DNA of 64,000 nucleotides. Origin: Anastrepha obliqua. Its lineage: Eukaryota; Arthropoda; Insecta; Diptera; Tephritidae. A program made the position numbers and the translations under genes. Below, in pieces: positions 34,971 through 46,351 of this stretch. Under the pieces are notes generated by a model. It searched no databases, had not been told where the DNA came from, and worked only from the letters and a program-made list of their open reading frames with translations. How positions within the stretch are numbered: the first letter of the stretch is position 1; the number at the start of each line of letters is the position of its first letter. The stretch is from positions 92,945,784 to 93,009,783 of the forward strand of contig NC_072893.1 of NCBI RefSeq assembly GCF_027943255.1, read 5' to 3'.

Positions 34971-37619
34971 ATGTATATAATGAAAACGTTATACCATTAA
35001 GTCTTAAGATATATAAAACTGCGTACTTTTCAGGAACGGCTGTTCAGCCGATTTCTTAATTAATACGTAACTACAGTCTGGAAAAAGTTGTATTTAAAAA
35101 ACTGAAAAAGAAATTTTCGTTTTTCAGAAACTGTGTTGATGTTTTTTCATATATCACCAACATAGCCCCAGTGCCCTCAGTGAATCAGCTGGTTCTTTCA
35201 AACTCCCTGAGTGGCGGTTAACGATTTGATGTTGACCACACTTTCTGAACTCTTTTAACCATGGTATTCTATCATTCTTGGCTCCCTTTCGCTAGAACCA
35301 GAATTTGTCCCAAGATTGATAGAATACAAGATTGCGCCTTCTGAATTCGCTGTGACATAAACAAACAAAAGGAAGAGGGGAAGTAAGCGAAAGGAAATGA
35401 CACTCTTTCTTGCCACGGCGTCATCGGCAAAAAACGCAAACACGCGGCATTTAACTTTTTTTAGTTTATTTGATTTAAAAATAACAAATCTAAAAATCAC
35501 AGTTCACTGAATATTTACAAACAAGTAGCTTCTCTTTCTTTTGATTGTTTATTTGAAGTGAAGACGTCATTGTTTGCCAAAATATCGAAAAATAAAGCGC
35601 TACCTTCAGGATTTTGTCCACCGCGAATTTGTCCGAAATCTATTATTTAACTGCAATGATGATAAACCAAATTCGTTAGCATGTCTCCGTAGACCTTTGG
35701 ATTATCCAGCTCAGTGCCCCGATCATTTTCCACGGGAACGAGTAGTCAATTATAATAGGAATTATATTATACACCCAGTTTTCAGATTTTATACAGGTGT
35801 TAGAAAAATCCCACCAACTTTATCTCCCCAATTCTAGGGCTTTTAATTAGAATTTCTTTTTGTTTTTGGTATGCAGTTTTATACGCTATTAGTGATGCGT
35901 TTTTTTTTATATAAATATGCACGAAATTATATTTGTAAGCATGCATTTGTCTTTCCAAGCATATTTCCTCGCTGTCCTGTAAGACTTACATAAACTTTCA
36001 TACAAAGTGGTGCAAAATTAATCACCCTATCGAAAGATTTCTAATTTCTGATAGATGTTGCCATTCATTTTTTTCATCGGTTAAAAGAAGATCTTGTGGC
36101 CAACTCTGTATTTAGATATGTCTAAACATTGTTTTTGTATTATGACACTATTGAAGGAAATTAGCGATATGTAAAATGATCCCCCAATCTTAAAAGAGGG
36201 CTTTACCCGAGCCTAAAAACCACTCCATTTACATAAATACATATGTATGTACATATGTATGTAGATAGCACACAACCCCTTTTTTATCGCGCAATACCTC
36301 CAAATTATACGCACCGCTTGATAAGTGTAAAGCATAATTTTGTGGATGGTATGTGGTTTACTATTTTTTAGCTCGCGAACATTTGTCACGCCGCATTTGC
36401 ATTTTTTTGTTTTCCATTCGTTATCATTTTATTAAAAAAATAGCTGACAATTAAATAATTTTATTTTCCCGCTTTTTTCTACAACATTTTTCACAACACA
36501 ATCAGGTTTTTTTATTTTTTCGTGCTACCGCTTAAGTTTATGAGCAGCTGTAATTAAATCTTTTACACATACGATTTTCCGCAAAATTAACATGCTCGCA
36601 TTGCGTTAAAATGTTCACAAATTGACTGAGGTGGCGTAAAAATAATTGTAAAAACATATTTTTTTCTAAAGAGACAGGGGCGGGTGTTGTGCAGAGTAGA
36701 GGAGAAGAAGGCAGCTGGTAATTCACCTGTCACACATGCCTGCACGCCAGACGCAGCCTATGTGGATGCATGATTCGAATGAAACTGCCTTCTATGTACG
36801 AATAAGTGATTAAAAAAATTGTGTTGGGTGAGCGAGTCTGTGCGGCGCGGCAAGGCACGGTGAGTGCGGTGATGTGCGGCAGTAATCAAATGCTTGGTGT
36901 TGAGCGATATGGCATGGTTGGTTGGTTGGCTGCCTTCGACTGATTTGCGCAGATCACTTACAAGCTTGGATTTTTTTGTTTTGTGTAACATTCACGATAA
37001 TTCCGACGAATTGTGTAAATGTAATGAGAGGCAAAACTGAAAATAAAATACAAAAAAAAGGTTTGTAAATCATAAAAAACGCTGAAATCCATAAACAGCA
37101 AATCCGTTTTCACGCTCTACCAGTGAAGCCCAACGCATTGGCTTGTTAGATGGTTAGTTGGTTGGTTGGACGCGCTGACTGTGCCGCAATGCGCATGCGT
37201 GCCAACGAATTATGTGTCTATTTGGAATTTTCACACCCTTTTCCCACGGGCTAGCCAGTGGCAAACAATTAAATGGACCAAATTTAGTGGGACAAATTAT
37301 GTTGACACTAACTAACTACAATACTTTTGTGACCACATGAAATTGTCTTCCTAATTATATTTACTGCTTTGACAACTTGAATATTTGATTGACAACTTGC
37401 GTACGCTTGTTGTTGACAGCCTTAGTAGTGGCCCGAAAAACTGTTGTGCAACATTCAAATTGGAGCGTAATTGGAGTGCAAGGAGAAAAATCAATCAAAT
37501 ACAATTTGTGGCTCGGACAATTAGGCTACTCCAACGACACGGCTGAACATTTATAAAAGTTGAATTAAAAGATTTCAGAAAAGCCACCAAAGCCGATGTG
37601 CCGCAGGGGCACTCCTTGG
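34971..37619. other. Gene-free stretch
   Basis: No supported gene. An 87-codon frame without ATG (35574-35837, plus) has no recognisable domain. The segment 35869-36027 shares two short blocks at similar spacing with the interior of the 18193-18640 element, so it is a dispersed repeat relic. Confidence 0.45.
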
Positions 37620-38480
37620 GATCTACCTCTGCACGTGTTTTCGATTTTTTACAGTTTTAAAAACGGATCTGAATTTGCAACAACGAATTGGTATAACATT
37701 TTAGGTTAAAAATGGATTCAACGGTAAATGTGGTGAAATGATGTTGTGAAACTGTTTCGGAAAACAGAAAACTGCCGTTTACGAGTGGCATGGACGCTGC
37801 AGAAGAGTCAATCGAATATGACGTAGAGAGAACGTGGTGGCAGGCCGTCGACATCGAAAACTGATGGAAACTTCAATCAATAAATTAAAATGCTACAAAA
37901 TAACAAATTAACTATATGAGAGCTGGCAGAGCATTGTAGTTAATGATTTAGGTTTGCGCCGTATTGCTGCAATGTTGGTCACAAAAGAACGGAATTTCAT
38001 GCAAACAACAAAACCGCGTTTATATCGCCAAAGACATGATTTCGAAGGCTGCACCCGATCGAACATTCATCAAACGCATAATTACTGCAGACGAGTCGTG
38101 GGCTTATGAGCATGACACGCAACGCAGAGATCAGCCAAATGAGTGGAGAGCTCCGAATGAGCCCAGGCCAAAGAAAGCGACGTTCACGGTGGATGGATTA
38201 CAACGGTATGGTACACCACAAATTTTTGCCAGAAGACGTTAGAGTGAAGCGAATAGCCAAAAATAGGGGTTTGTGGGGAAACAACTCATGGACTTATGAT
38301 AACGCATTATCCGAATTTGAATTATGAATTATCCGTGAATTTTTTACCAAGAACAACACGAACATTATCCAACAGCCGTCGAATTCACCTGATATGGCTC
38401 CCCGCGATTTTTTCTGTTGGATCCAGTCAAAAGACCACTACGGGGAATGCGTTTTAATAGCCTAAATGCAGTAATAGAAA
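37620..38480 (+). pseudogene. mariner (DD34D-type) transposase relic, first copy
   Basis: After a 5' leader shared with 59980-60080 (TCTGCACGTG, then TTTCGATTTTTTA), the original start region is recognisable. Later, IAKDMISKA (about 38025-38050), RTFIKRIITADESWAYEHD with the first catalytic Asp in an altered ADE setting, and EWRAPNEPRPKK (38140-38180) are read. The region around the second Asp is SWTYDNALS, replacing the usual HDNAPSH. After a stop comes REFFTKNNTNIIQQPSNSPD, then MAPRDFF, which preserves the third Asp, and finally PLRGMRFNSL in another frame. The HTH half is scrambled and the 3' end beyond about 38480 is missing. Terminal repeats were not found. Confidence 0.85.
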
Positions 38481-38644
38481 AATTGATATAATTTTTGTAT
38501 CGTTTTTTGTTTATCATTTTTAATTTTTTTTATTCTTGGGTAACTAATTATTCCAAAAACTTATTTAAAATACTGGAATCAATGTAACTTTTCCTTATTT
38601 CAAATATTATATATGCACACTTATATAGTATATGCTATGCATAC

Positions 38645-38800
38645 TAGGGCGGGTGAATCATTTTTTCCACATCGTTGCTAGGAGTTTCGGATTTTTTATA
38701 AGAAAAAAGTCCATTAGGACATAGTTCTAAAGCCACTTTCGAGCCCCCCAAAATTTTAAAATAAAAAAATTTAAATTTTGGCCAAGGTATTATGAATGCT
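38645..38800. repeat. Possible half of a TA-GGGCGGGT MITE
   Basis: CTAGGGCGGGTGAATC matches the terminus of the 34517-34968 element for its first ten bases and then diverges. No inverted partner was found downstream, so it is either solo or a different family with a similar end. Confidence 0.35.
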
Positions 38801-40579
38801 TCACTTGGATTAACACAAACTTTTACTTGTTTTTAGAATGATACAATTATTTTCGAAACGTACTTTTTATTTAAAAAACCCTAAGATAACGCCATAATAG
38901 TTAATAATTTTTATATGTAAATTCAAATAAAACCTTAAAAACATGAATCAGCTAATTTTACAATATTTATTTTTAAAATTTTGTTTACAATGATATTTTT
39001 TTTCACAATTAACATTATTATTTTGTACTTTGACATGAAGAGTCATTTTGTTACTTTCTATCTTCATGAGCAAACCTCCCTATTTTCTTATTATTTAAAA
39101 TTTGGGGAACTATGCTCTTATGGACTTATTTTCTTAGAATTCTATTTAGACCCGAATCTGCTAGAATCGATATCTGGAAAAACTCACTTCATACAAATTT
39201 ACTCTGTCTAATTTACAGAGGTATGTTCTTGAAAAACCGCTCTTGAAAACAAAAAAACATGCATACATTCATAAGTGTAGTAGATATGTTTATTTATGTT
39301 AAGCTACATATGTATGTTTATTTAATAATGCTTCGTACGGTGACACGCATGCGCGGTCATTTGTCATTCGTTTAGACGAAAAAAATTTGACATTTTGATT
39401 TGGACACGTTTCCATAGGTGGCTACGGTTTCTAGACTCTGTGACCGAAGGAATGTGAAGCCATTGTTGCATTTTGTTAAACTTTTCATTTCTCCTTCACA
39501 CGACATTCAATCACTGCCACAAGGGTTTATACTAATCTGTTCCATGGTATTAGATAAACTCTGGGAAAGCACGTTTCTTGTGCTTTTGATAGCGTCGCAC
39601 AATTCCTCACAGCTGCGCTCCGGTTTATTGAGCACAAATACAAATTGCAAATTTTATTCCACTTACATATGTATGAACGAATGCATGTATTGTATATATA
39701 TTGAAAACACAGTAGCACAGAAAACAAACTATGTGACATATCACGCTGAAATTTGCCATATAAGCTTATAACAGTCCTACCAAAAAACAAAAAATTTATT
39801 TTTGCCATATGTCATCCGCGGACCGTTTGATTGATAACGTCTCGCTCATATTTGAGCAGAACGTACATACATATATACGAGTAACTTACAAATCATATAC
39901 ATATCGCTTCCAAAGCATGCTAAACTGCACCAAATGAATTAGCAGAATCAATGAGCACGCGCGATAATAACAAAACTATAATATATTAAATCATAAGCGC
40001 TAAAACAATAACAACGGCACATATTGTGCATGTATACGTAAGTAATGTATTAAAGACTTTCAATCACGGTCAAAATTTTCTCACGGTCCCAGTTACACAC
40101 AAAAGTCAAATTAAAAAATAATAAAAACAAAGAAAAAGAAAACTGGATTCCATAAAGTGATAAAAGCAAGACGCACAACAGCACAAACAGTATTGACAAA
40201 AAGTGAGAAAATGGAAAAAACGAATATAAAATGTAATAAAAAGCGAAAATAAAAAGGGTGTTGCTTGGGGCACAGCGAGCGGGCGCGGTAACTCGGCAAG
40301 CGAAATAATTTGTAAACACGGCACAACAAACACTAGTCCCATTTACGCAAAAACCTCAAAAGCCAAACAAATTAAACAACGAACAAAACAACTGCAGGTA
40401 ATGAATGGGTGAAAGAAAGTGGGAGAGAAAGAAATTTGGATTTGACTGAACTTGGGCGCACACAAATATTCAAGTGGATTACGTTGATGAAAAAAGTAAT
40501 GTAATCCTGATTTTTCCAGCCGGAAAATTCCATTCCTTTTTCATGCGTGATGTATGCATAAATACATGATTTAATAGAA

Positions 40580-40619
40580 TTTCAAAAAATAATTATTATT
40601 TCAAAAAATAATTATTATT
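40580..40619. repeat. Tandem duplication of a 20-bp unit
   Basis: TTCAAAAAATAATTATTATT is present twice head to tail without mismatch. It is probably a local replication-slippage product. Confidence 0.75.
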
Positions 40620-43600
40620 TGTTGATAATTCTATGCATGCAATATGAATGCACTATTTACAACCACAATGGCAATGTATCATATCTTAAGTGTGGTGTGT
40701 GGCTTTATCAGTACCGCAGCAAAACCAGCTAGCCAGTCAGGCGCGACTTTTTATCAGAGCTTTGACGACAAGCAATGAGAGGCTTGATTTGCTTAAAAAA
40801 GCACAGAATTGTATAAGTAAATTATGTACCTACCCTGCAAACCATACTCCCAAAGTAAGCTGAATGGTAAAAAAATACATATTAAAGAATTCTTAAAGAA
40901 ATTATTATTTCCCACTCCGATTTTTTGATGAAGTTTCTAAGATGTAAATAGATATGTAAAATAAAATTTTGAATCACGAAAAATGTATGTGCTTTTCTGA
41001 GTTTGTGTTTCAAATAAAATACAGACAGCCAGTGTATCATTAAAGATAATAATAATAAAATACAGAGAACAGCTTTATTGTCACAGCTATCATTGACCAC
41101 AAAGTATGCGGTATTTGACTTAGAGCAGAGCTTGGCGTCAACTGATAACATGCGGAAAGAGCTAGTAAATTCATAAATAGCTAAATACGAAACTTAAAAG
41201 TTAATAATAAATTTTTAGAGTTCGCCAAATCCCTTTGGCACTCCAGCATAGATATGACAAAGTTCACATCTCGTAATCTAAAGACTGCCTTTGAAGTGGA
41301 CGGCCTCATCATGGGCAAATTTGAAGAGCAACACGTCCGTGAAGGACTATACGGTTATTCGAGTAATAAAAATTTCATTATTATCAAGTAGGGATTATGG
41401 ATGACTATACAAAAGGTGTGAGTTAAATATTCTTAAAGAAACCATTTAGAATTTTCTTTCAGCTAGTGGAAAAAATATTCTTAAAGGATTATTTTAGAAT
41501 TTTTCTATAGAAATCGTACAAAAATTTTTCTACGCATTTGTGTCAACAACTTCATACGCTTTGCTTTCAAACTAGTAAAGAATTCGTTACAGAGTTCCGA
41601 ATACATATTTCCAATACTCGTAAAGATTTCATAAAGGTTTTGGCGTAGTTGGTTTCAGGTTGCACACAAATAAAAACAGTGCACTTGTAAGTCTAATGTG
41701 TGTGACTCTTAATTCCTAGATTTCTTGTTGGCGCTACGTCCCACCGGAAGTTAAAGGATATTATATTATATGTAAATATATATTTCTTGTTATTTCTCTC
41801 AGTCAAATATGAGGTTAGCTTATCTCTTTGATTGACAGCAATATATGAATTTTCTACCCCCTAATTTCTCAAACCAATTTTTATTTAATTTTTTTATGTA
41901 AAAAATAAAAAATTAATGCATCAGAAATTTGTATCTAAAAAGTCTACAAAGCAAGGAAAAAACAAAAAATTTAAAATAATTTATTTATTTTTATATTAAT
42001 AAAAAAAAAATTTAAGAAAATTAAAAAAAAAACAAAAAGTTAATATAATATTACGGTTACTCATCCGACCCGAATAAATGCCTTAAATTTTAAACCAGCT
42101 AAATTAGTGAAAAATTTAAATATCGGCAGGTAAAATTTTGCACCAGCGCCAACTTAAGTAAAGCCCCTTAAATTGACCTCTCTCGCTTCTTATATCTTTT
42201 GATATTTCTGTTTATAGAACGCTTAAGTTACCTACGGGTCAACAAAAAAAATTTAAATCACTTCTTAAGCACGCGTTACTTTGAAATCTAGCAGACTTCG
42301 CAATACATTTTTTAATTGACTCAATATTTTAAGCTAAGCATTTGTTTCCTAAACAAGTTAGCTAAAAAGTTAGGCGAAACTGCCGTTTCATCAAAACTGT
42401 CATTTTCGACTTAAGCTATTCTTCCGTACTATCACGGCTTTTAATTTTCGATTTAAAACACTTCTTACCCTCGTTTACCACTCCTGCATTCTTATCAGCT
42501 CGACTGCCTGGAAATCGTCCACCCCCTCCCTCCTTCTCCTCTCCTAATACTCACATACATATCATCGGCATGTGCAGTGAATGTGAATGGGAGAATGCCC
42601 GAAGTGGGTGAAGTGCATTGTGTGACAACAAATCCACATCTGCGCTGATTTATCAGTTCACCCCCCTCGCTCACGCAGATGCGGTTTCTGCAACGCCAAC
42701 GCTCCATTCACTCGAATACAATGCAACGAAAGTGTTGAAATGGCACACACACTCGGCACCACATACATACAAAGGTACATACGTATGTGTGCATGTAAAT
42801 ATAATAGTTTATTTAGAAAAATAGTTTTCCCACCCAACTCAGGCGACACGCGTACGGAGAAAATATAAAAAAATAGTTAAGGAAAAAATCAAAACAAACT
42901 GATGACTAGGAAGAAGCAGAATCTCAACTACTTGCGACGCTGTGCTCATTGTTTTCATTCCTTTCATTACTACTCTGGCTGTGGCCGCTATTGTTTGCTG
43001 CTTTTTTCTAATCTCTGATGTTGTTGTGGCGGGCAGTATTGTTGCTGGAGTGTGCCTGCCTACTTCACGAGCAACATGTGCATTTTTCGAGCAATAAAAA
43101 TAAAAACTCTAATAACAACAAAAATGAGACGTAGCCAGTGCTGCATATTCTTATTTTCTTCTTGTAAAAAGTGTGGGAACTAAATTTCAATCTGAGCGAG
43201 AGGAAGTTCTGAAGTAGTGCAGAATTCGGTGAACGGAACTGCTTGACAAATAACGATTTATGTATTTTAAGGAAATAATAGATTTTGTTTATACAAAGAA
43301 ATATATTCATGTAGGTCGTAATGACATGATTTGGGAGCTTTTGAAGATGCGGTAAATAGCCAAAATATATTTTATACGTTTTATACAACACGCAACCATT
43401 ACACTAAATTTATTTTAAGCATATGAAATATATAAATATTTATATTAAAGCTTTACAATTTGCAACATAACACGTGCTGCTATCTGCCTGCTCGCTAAAG
43501 AAAAGGGAAGATGGTAGATTGCCGACAAGAGGCGTTGGTTCTGTCAGTTTGACGATTAGAGTGTAGTGCCACTGTTCAGAGGCAGTGATGCAGGGTTGGC

Positions 43601-44408
43601 AATATAATTTTCCAAAAGCTGTTATCGAAAAATCTGTGTTTACATATTTTTACTTAGGGAGGAGTAAGTAAGTTGAAAATTTGTATGCTGTTTTTTTATA
43701 AATTTTTAATTGTTTGAGTTATAACATTCTTCCAACAAACGGGCGATATTGTTTCTGAACTATTGTAAATCAGCCGTTTCATGCAAATAATTTCTCGAAG
43801 GATTCAACTGCAGTCAAAAACCATTTAATATACATCAAAATATTCCTAACACCCAATAAAGGGTCTAAGCGCCAATTATATGCATATGAAATAGGTATAA
43901 ACATCTCCTTAAACCAGTACCTATCAGCATTCAAATAAGAGACCCGATTTTAGGTGAAATGTACTAGAAGATGACTACACTGCGTCCCATTTCATATGTT
44001 AAAAAATTGCACCAATATTGTTTGAGGAGCACTTTACCTTATAGTAAATAATAAAATAATAATATTTAAAGTGAAAATTATTTCGATAGGAATGAGCCCA
44101 CAGACACTAGTTAAATTAATAATAAAATTAATTAATAATACTTTAGCGTGTACAAATTTGATAACGCGTCTTTTTTTGCTATAACAATGGAATTTCTCCT
44201 TCGTAAGAAGTTACAAATTCCGAAAATCGGGACTTAAAATAACGATCGAAATACTTAAACGTGGGTTCTTGTAGCTGTTTACCAAGCCCTGCCAGTACGA
44301 TGTAGTCACCGGTTGTCATCGTCTATTATTAAAAAAATGTCCATCTGTTGTGGGTCAGTTTTCATATAATTGTGTTACACAATGTGTGCCTCAGCTTTTA
44401 TATTATAC

Positions 44409-45623
44409 TGTGGGCAAAAAGTAAGGTGAATTTATTTGTCAAACTTCGCGGGATTAAAATTTCGCTCTAGTTATTTTTTTCATGAGTTGGCAGCACTGTT
44501 AATAACATCTGGGCCAACTTTCATGTGAATGTCATTATCAGTAATATATTTACGCTTGTGTTTACCAAGCGAACAAGAGTGCATTTTTCGATTTTTACAA
44601 AGTCTGATTTGATTGAGCAGAGAAGTGCCATCAAATTTTGTTTGCGGAATGAAATTTCGGCTGCGGAAACGTTTAGCATGTTGCAGAAGGCAAAGGGTCA
44701 AGAACGTGTTGATGACTTGGAGCGCTCCGGACGACCATCGACGTCAACAGATGACCAACACGTCAATAAAGTGAAGGAGTTAGTGCTCAAAAATCGTCGG
44801 TTGACTGTTAAAGACCTTACTGATATGATCGGAATATCAGAAGGATCTGTGAGAACCATTTTGAAAGACCATTTGGGCCTACGAAATTTCTTGGAAAACA
44901 GTCGTCGCGTTGATGTGTGTGAAACAATACTTTCAGACTATCAGGACAAGCTCAAATGCATCATTACGGGAGATGAGACTTGGATTTATGCTTACGACCA
45001 TGAAACAACCGACCAATCAAGCGAATATCGTGCTAAAGGCGAGGCCAGACCGAAAAGAGCACGTCAAAGTCGTTCAAAAATAAAGGTCATGATGACAGTT
45101 TTTTTCGATTTTCGTGGTGTGGTGCACTATGAATTCCTTCCACCTGGCCAAACTGTTAATAAGGAATATTATTTGAGCGTTATGCGTCGTTTACGTGAAG
45201 CAATTCGTCTAAAAAGACCAGATTTATGGGCCCACAACTCTTGGCTTTTGTATCACGATAATGCACCGTCTCACACTGCACTCGTTCTTCGTGACCATTT
45301 CGCCAAAAATTCCACGCATATCGTTCCGCAACTACCGTATTTGCGTGATTTGGCTCCGTGTGACTTCTGGCTATTCCCAAAACTCAAGAGTCCACTCCGG
45401 GGAACGCGTTTCAAGTCGATTGAGGAGATAAAAGCTGAATTGAAGAAGGTGCTGATGGCTATACCGGAAATGGACTATTTGGCATGTTTCGGGGATTGGA
45501 AAAATCGTTGGCATAAGTGTATTTCATCGAGAGGGGATTATTTTAAAGGGGATGAAGTTGATTTACAAGAATAATTACAGATTTTTCATTTTACAACCAA
45601 ATTCACCTTACTTTTTGCCCACA
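44409..45623 (+). mobile_element. Nearly complete mariner transposon (1215 bp)
   Basis: The ends are perfect 25-bp inverted repeats beginning TGTGGGCAAAAAGTAAGGTG (44409-44433) and their complement at 45599-45623. The element encloses one open transposase frame (44525-45574). Its length is slightly below the usual 1.3 kb of mariners, consistent with internal in-frame losses in the transposase. A TA lies one base outside the left repeat and four bases outside the right one, so the target duplication is not clean. Confidence 0.92.
44525..45574 (+). CDS. mariner transposase (DD34D), frame open but probably defective
   Basis: Cut-and-paste transposase with RNase H-like DDD catalysis acting on the element's inverted repeats. 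Visible motifs: second helix-turn-helix ([19 protein letters not shown], residues 91-109), ITGDETW with catalytic Asp150, HDNAPSH with Asp245, and LAPCDFW with Asp280. Exactly 34 residues separate the last two, which is the mariner signature. The C-terminal blocks RWHKC and DYF are present. Oddities: residues 1-25 look like translated leader, and codon 26 (AAG at 44600-44602) sits where a mariner start is expected, so the original ATG is probably mutated. A stretch between FSMLQKA and ERSGRPSTS is short, removing part of the first HTH. The WVPHxL linker motif before the catalytic core is absent. YSPD is changed to YLRD. The usual length is about 345 residues; here only 324 follow codon 26. It is probably inactive or trans-dependent. 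Confidence 0.9.
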   Translation: MNVIISNIFTLVFTKRTRVHFSIFTKSDLIEQRSAIKFCLRNEISAAETFSMLQKAKGQERVDDLERSGRPSTSTDDQHVNKVKELVLKNRRLTVKDLTDMIGISEGSVRTILKDHLGLRNFLENSRRVDVCETILSDYQDKLKCIITGDETWIYAYDHETTDQSSEYRAKGEARPKRARQSRSKIKVMMTVFFDFRGVVHYEFLPPGQTVNKEYYLSVMRRLREAIRLKRPDLWAHNSWLLYHDNAPSHTALVLRDHFAKNSTHIVPQLPYLRDLAPCDFWLFPKLKSPLRGTRFKSIEEIKAELKKVLMAIPEMDYLACFGDWKNRWHKCISSRGDYFKGDEVDLQE

Positions 45624-46124
45624 TTGATATGTAAATGTGTGTTACTCTTGAATATTTCATGAAACTGAATTAATTTATATGTTTTTCTTTTTTTTGAATA
45701 CATAATATTTTATATTTTCCTTTAGTTCAAATATTTCTAGGAAACATTTTGTCGAAGGTGTCCGACATGGGTTTGCAGGCACAATGTATGTACATATTTC
45801 GGGGCATATGCCTTCAGTTTAGAGTTTAGAAATTCATATTTTTGTATAAATTTTAGTCAAATCTACTGTGAGTGACTGAAAAATTAAAATTTCATTTCTA
45901 GTCTTTTTGCGTAAATGCCATTATTAAATAAATAGGAGTATATGCATACTGTACTAAATTCTAATCCCAATGCCTCAGCTTTATTTTTACGTGCCACGTA
46001 ACCCCATAAACTCAAAAAATAACTTCAACTCAGATTAAGCGACATGGAAAATGATAGTTAATTTATTGGAAATATCACTTAAGCGTTTTATCTTACAATT
46101 GTTGTAGTTGTAATTAAGGTTTAC
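45624..46124. other. Short gene-free stretch
   Basis: AT-rich; nothing recognised between the mariner and the SINE target site. Confidence 0.5.
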
Positions 46125-46139
46125 TAATGGTGGTTAATG

Positions 46140-46337
46140 AGGCAATGGCAAACCTCCGAGTGTATTTCTGCCATGAAAAAGCTCCTCATAAAAATATCTG
46201 CCGTTCGGAGTCGGCTTGAAACTGTAGGTCCCTCCATTTGTGGAACAACACCAAGACACACACCACAAATAGGAGGAGGAGCTCGGCCAAACACCTAACA
46301 GAAGTGTACGCGCCAATTATTTATTTTTTTTTATTTT
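46140..46337 (+). mobile_element. 5'-truncated SINE with perfect 15-bp target-site duplication
   Basis: The body runs GGCAATGGCAAACCT, TATTTCTGCCATGAAAAA, CTGCCGTTCGGAGTCGGCTT and AGGAGGAGCTCGGCCAAACA to an A/T-rich tail. It is the same family as 1443-1614 and 52425-52671, here without the tRNA head. The direct repeat TAATGGTGGTTAATG flanks it at 46125-46139 and 46337-46351 (the junction T is shared). The perfect duplication shows LINE-driven retroposition and a comparatively recent insertion. Confidence 0.88.
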
Positions 46338-46351
46338 AATGGTGGTTAATG

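Larger units (their letters stand above)
38481..44408. other. Gene-free stretch with minor repeats
   Basis: A possible half-copy of the 34517 MITE starts at 38645 (TAGGGCGGGT) but no matching right end was found. A 20-base unit is tandemly duplicated at 40580-40619. The interval 40250-40396 is a GC-richer piece ending in CTGCAG and GTAATG, which could be an untranslated first exon on the plus strand; support is weak. The rest is AT-rich and featureless. Confidence 0.45.

Noticed and set aside
35574..35837. 87-codon open frame, plus strand
   Set aside because: It begins at TTG rather than ATG, has no domain, and lies beside dispersed-repeat sequence.
38645..39240. A complete MITE beginning TAGGGCGGGT
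   Set aside because: No complementary right end was found, so only a possible half-copy is listed.
40250..40402. Possible untranslated first exon ending CTGCAG then GTAATG
   Set aside because: Weak donor, no initiator or TATA context that I could defend, and no coding continuation.
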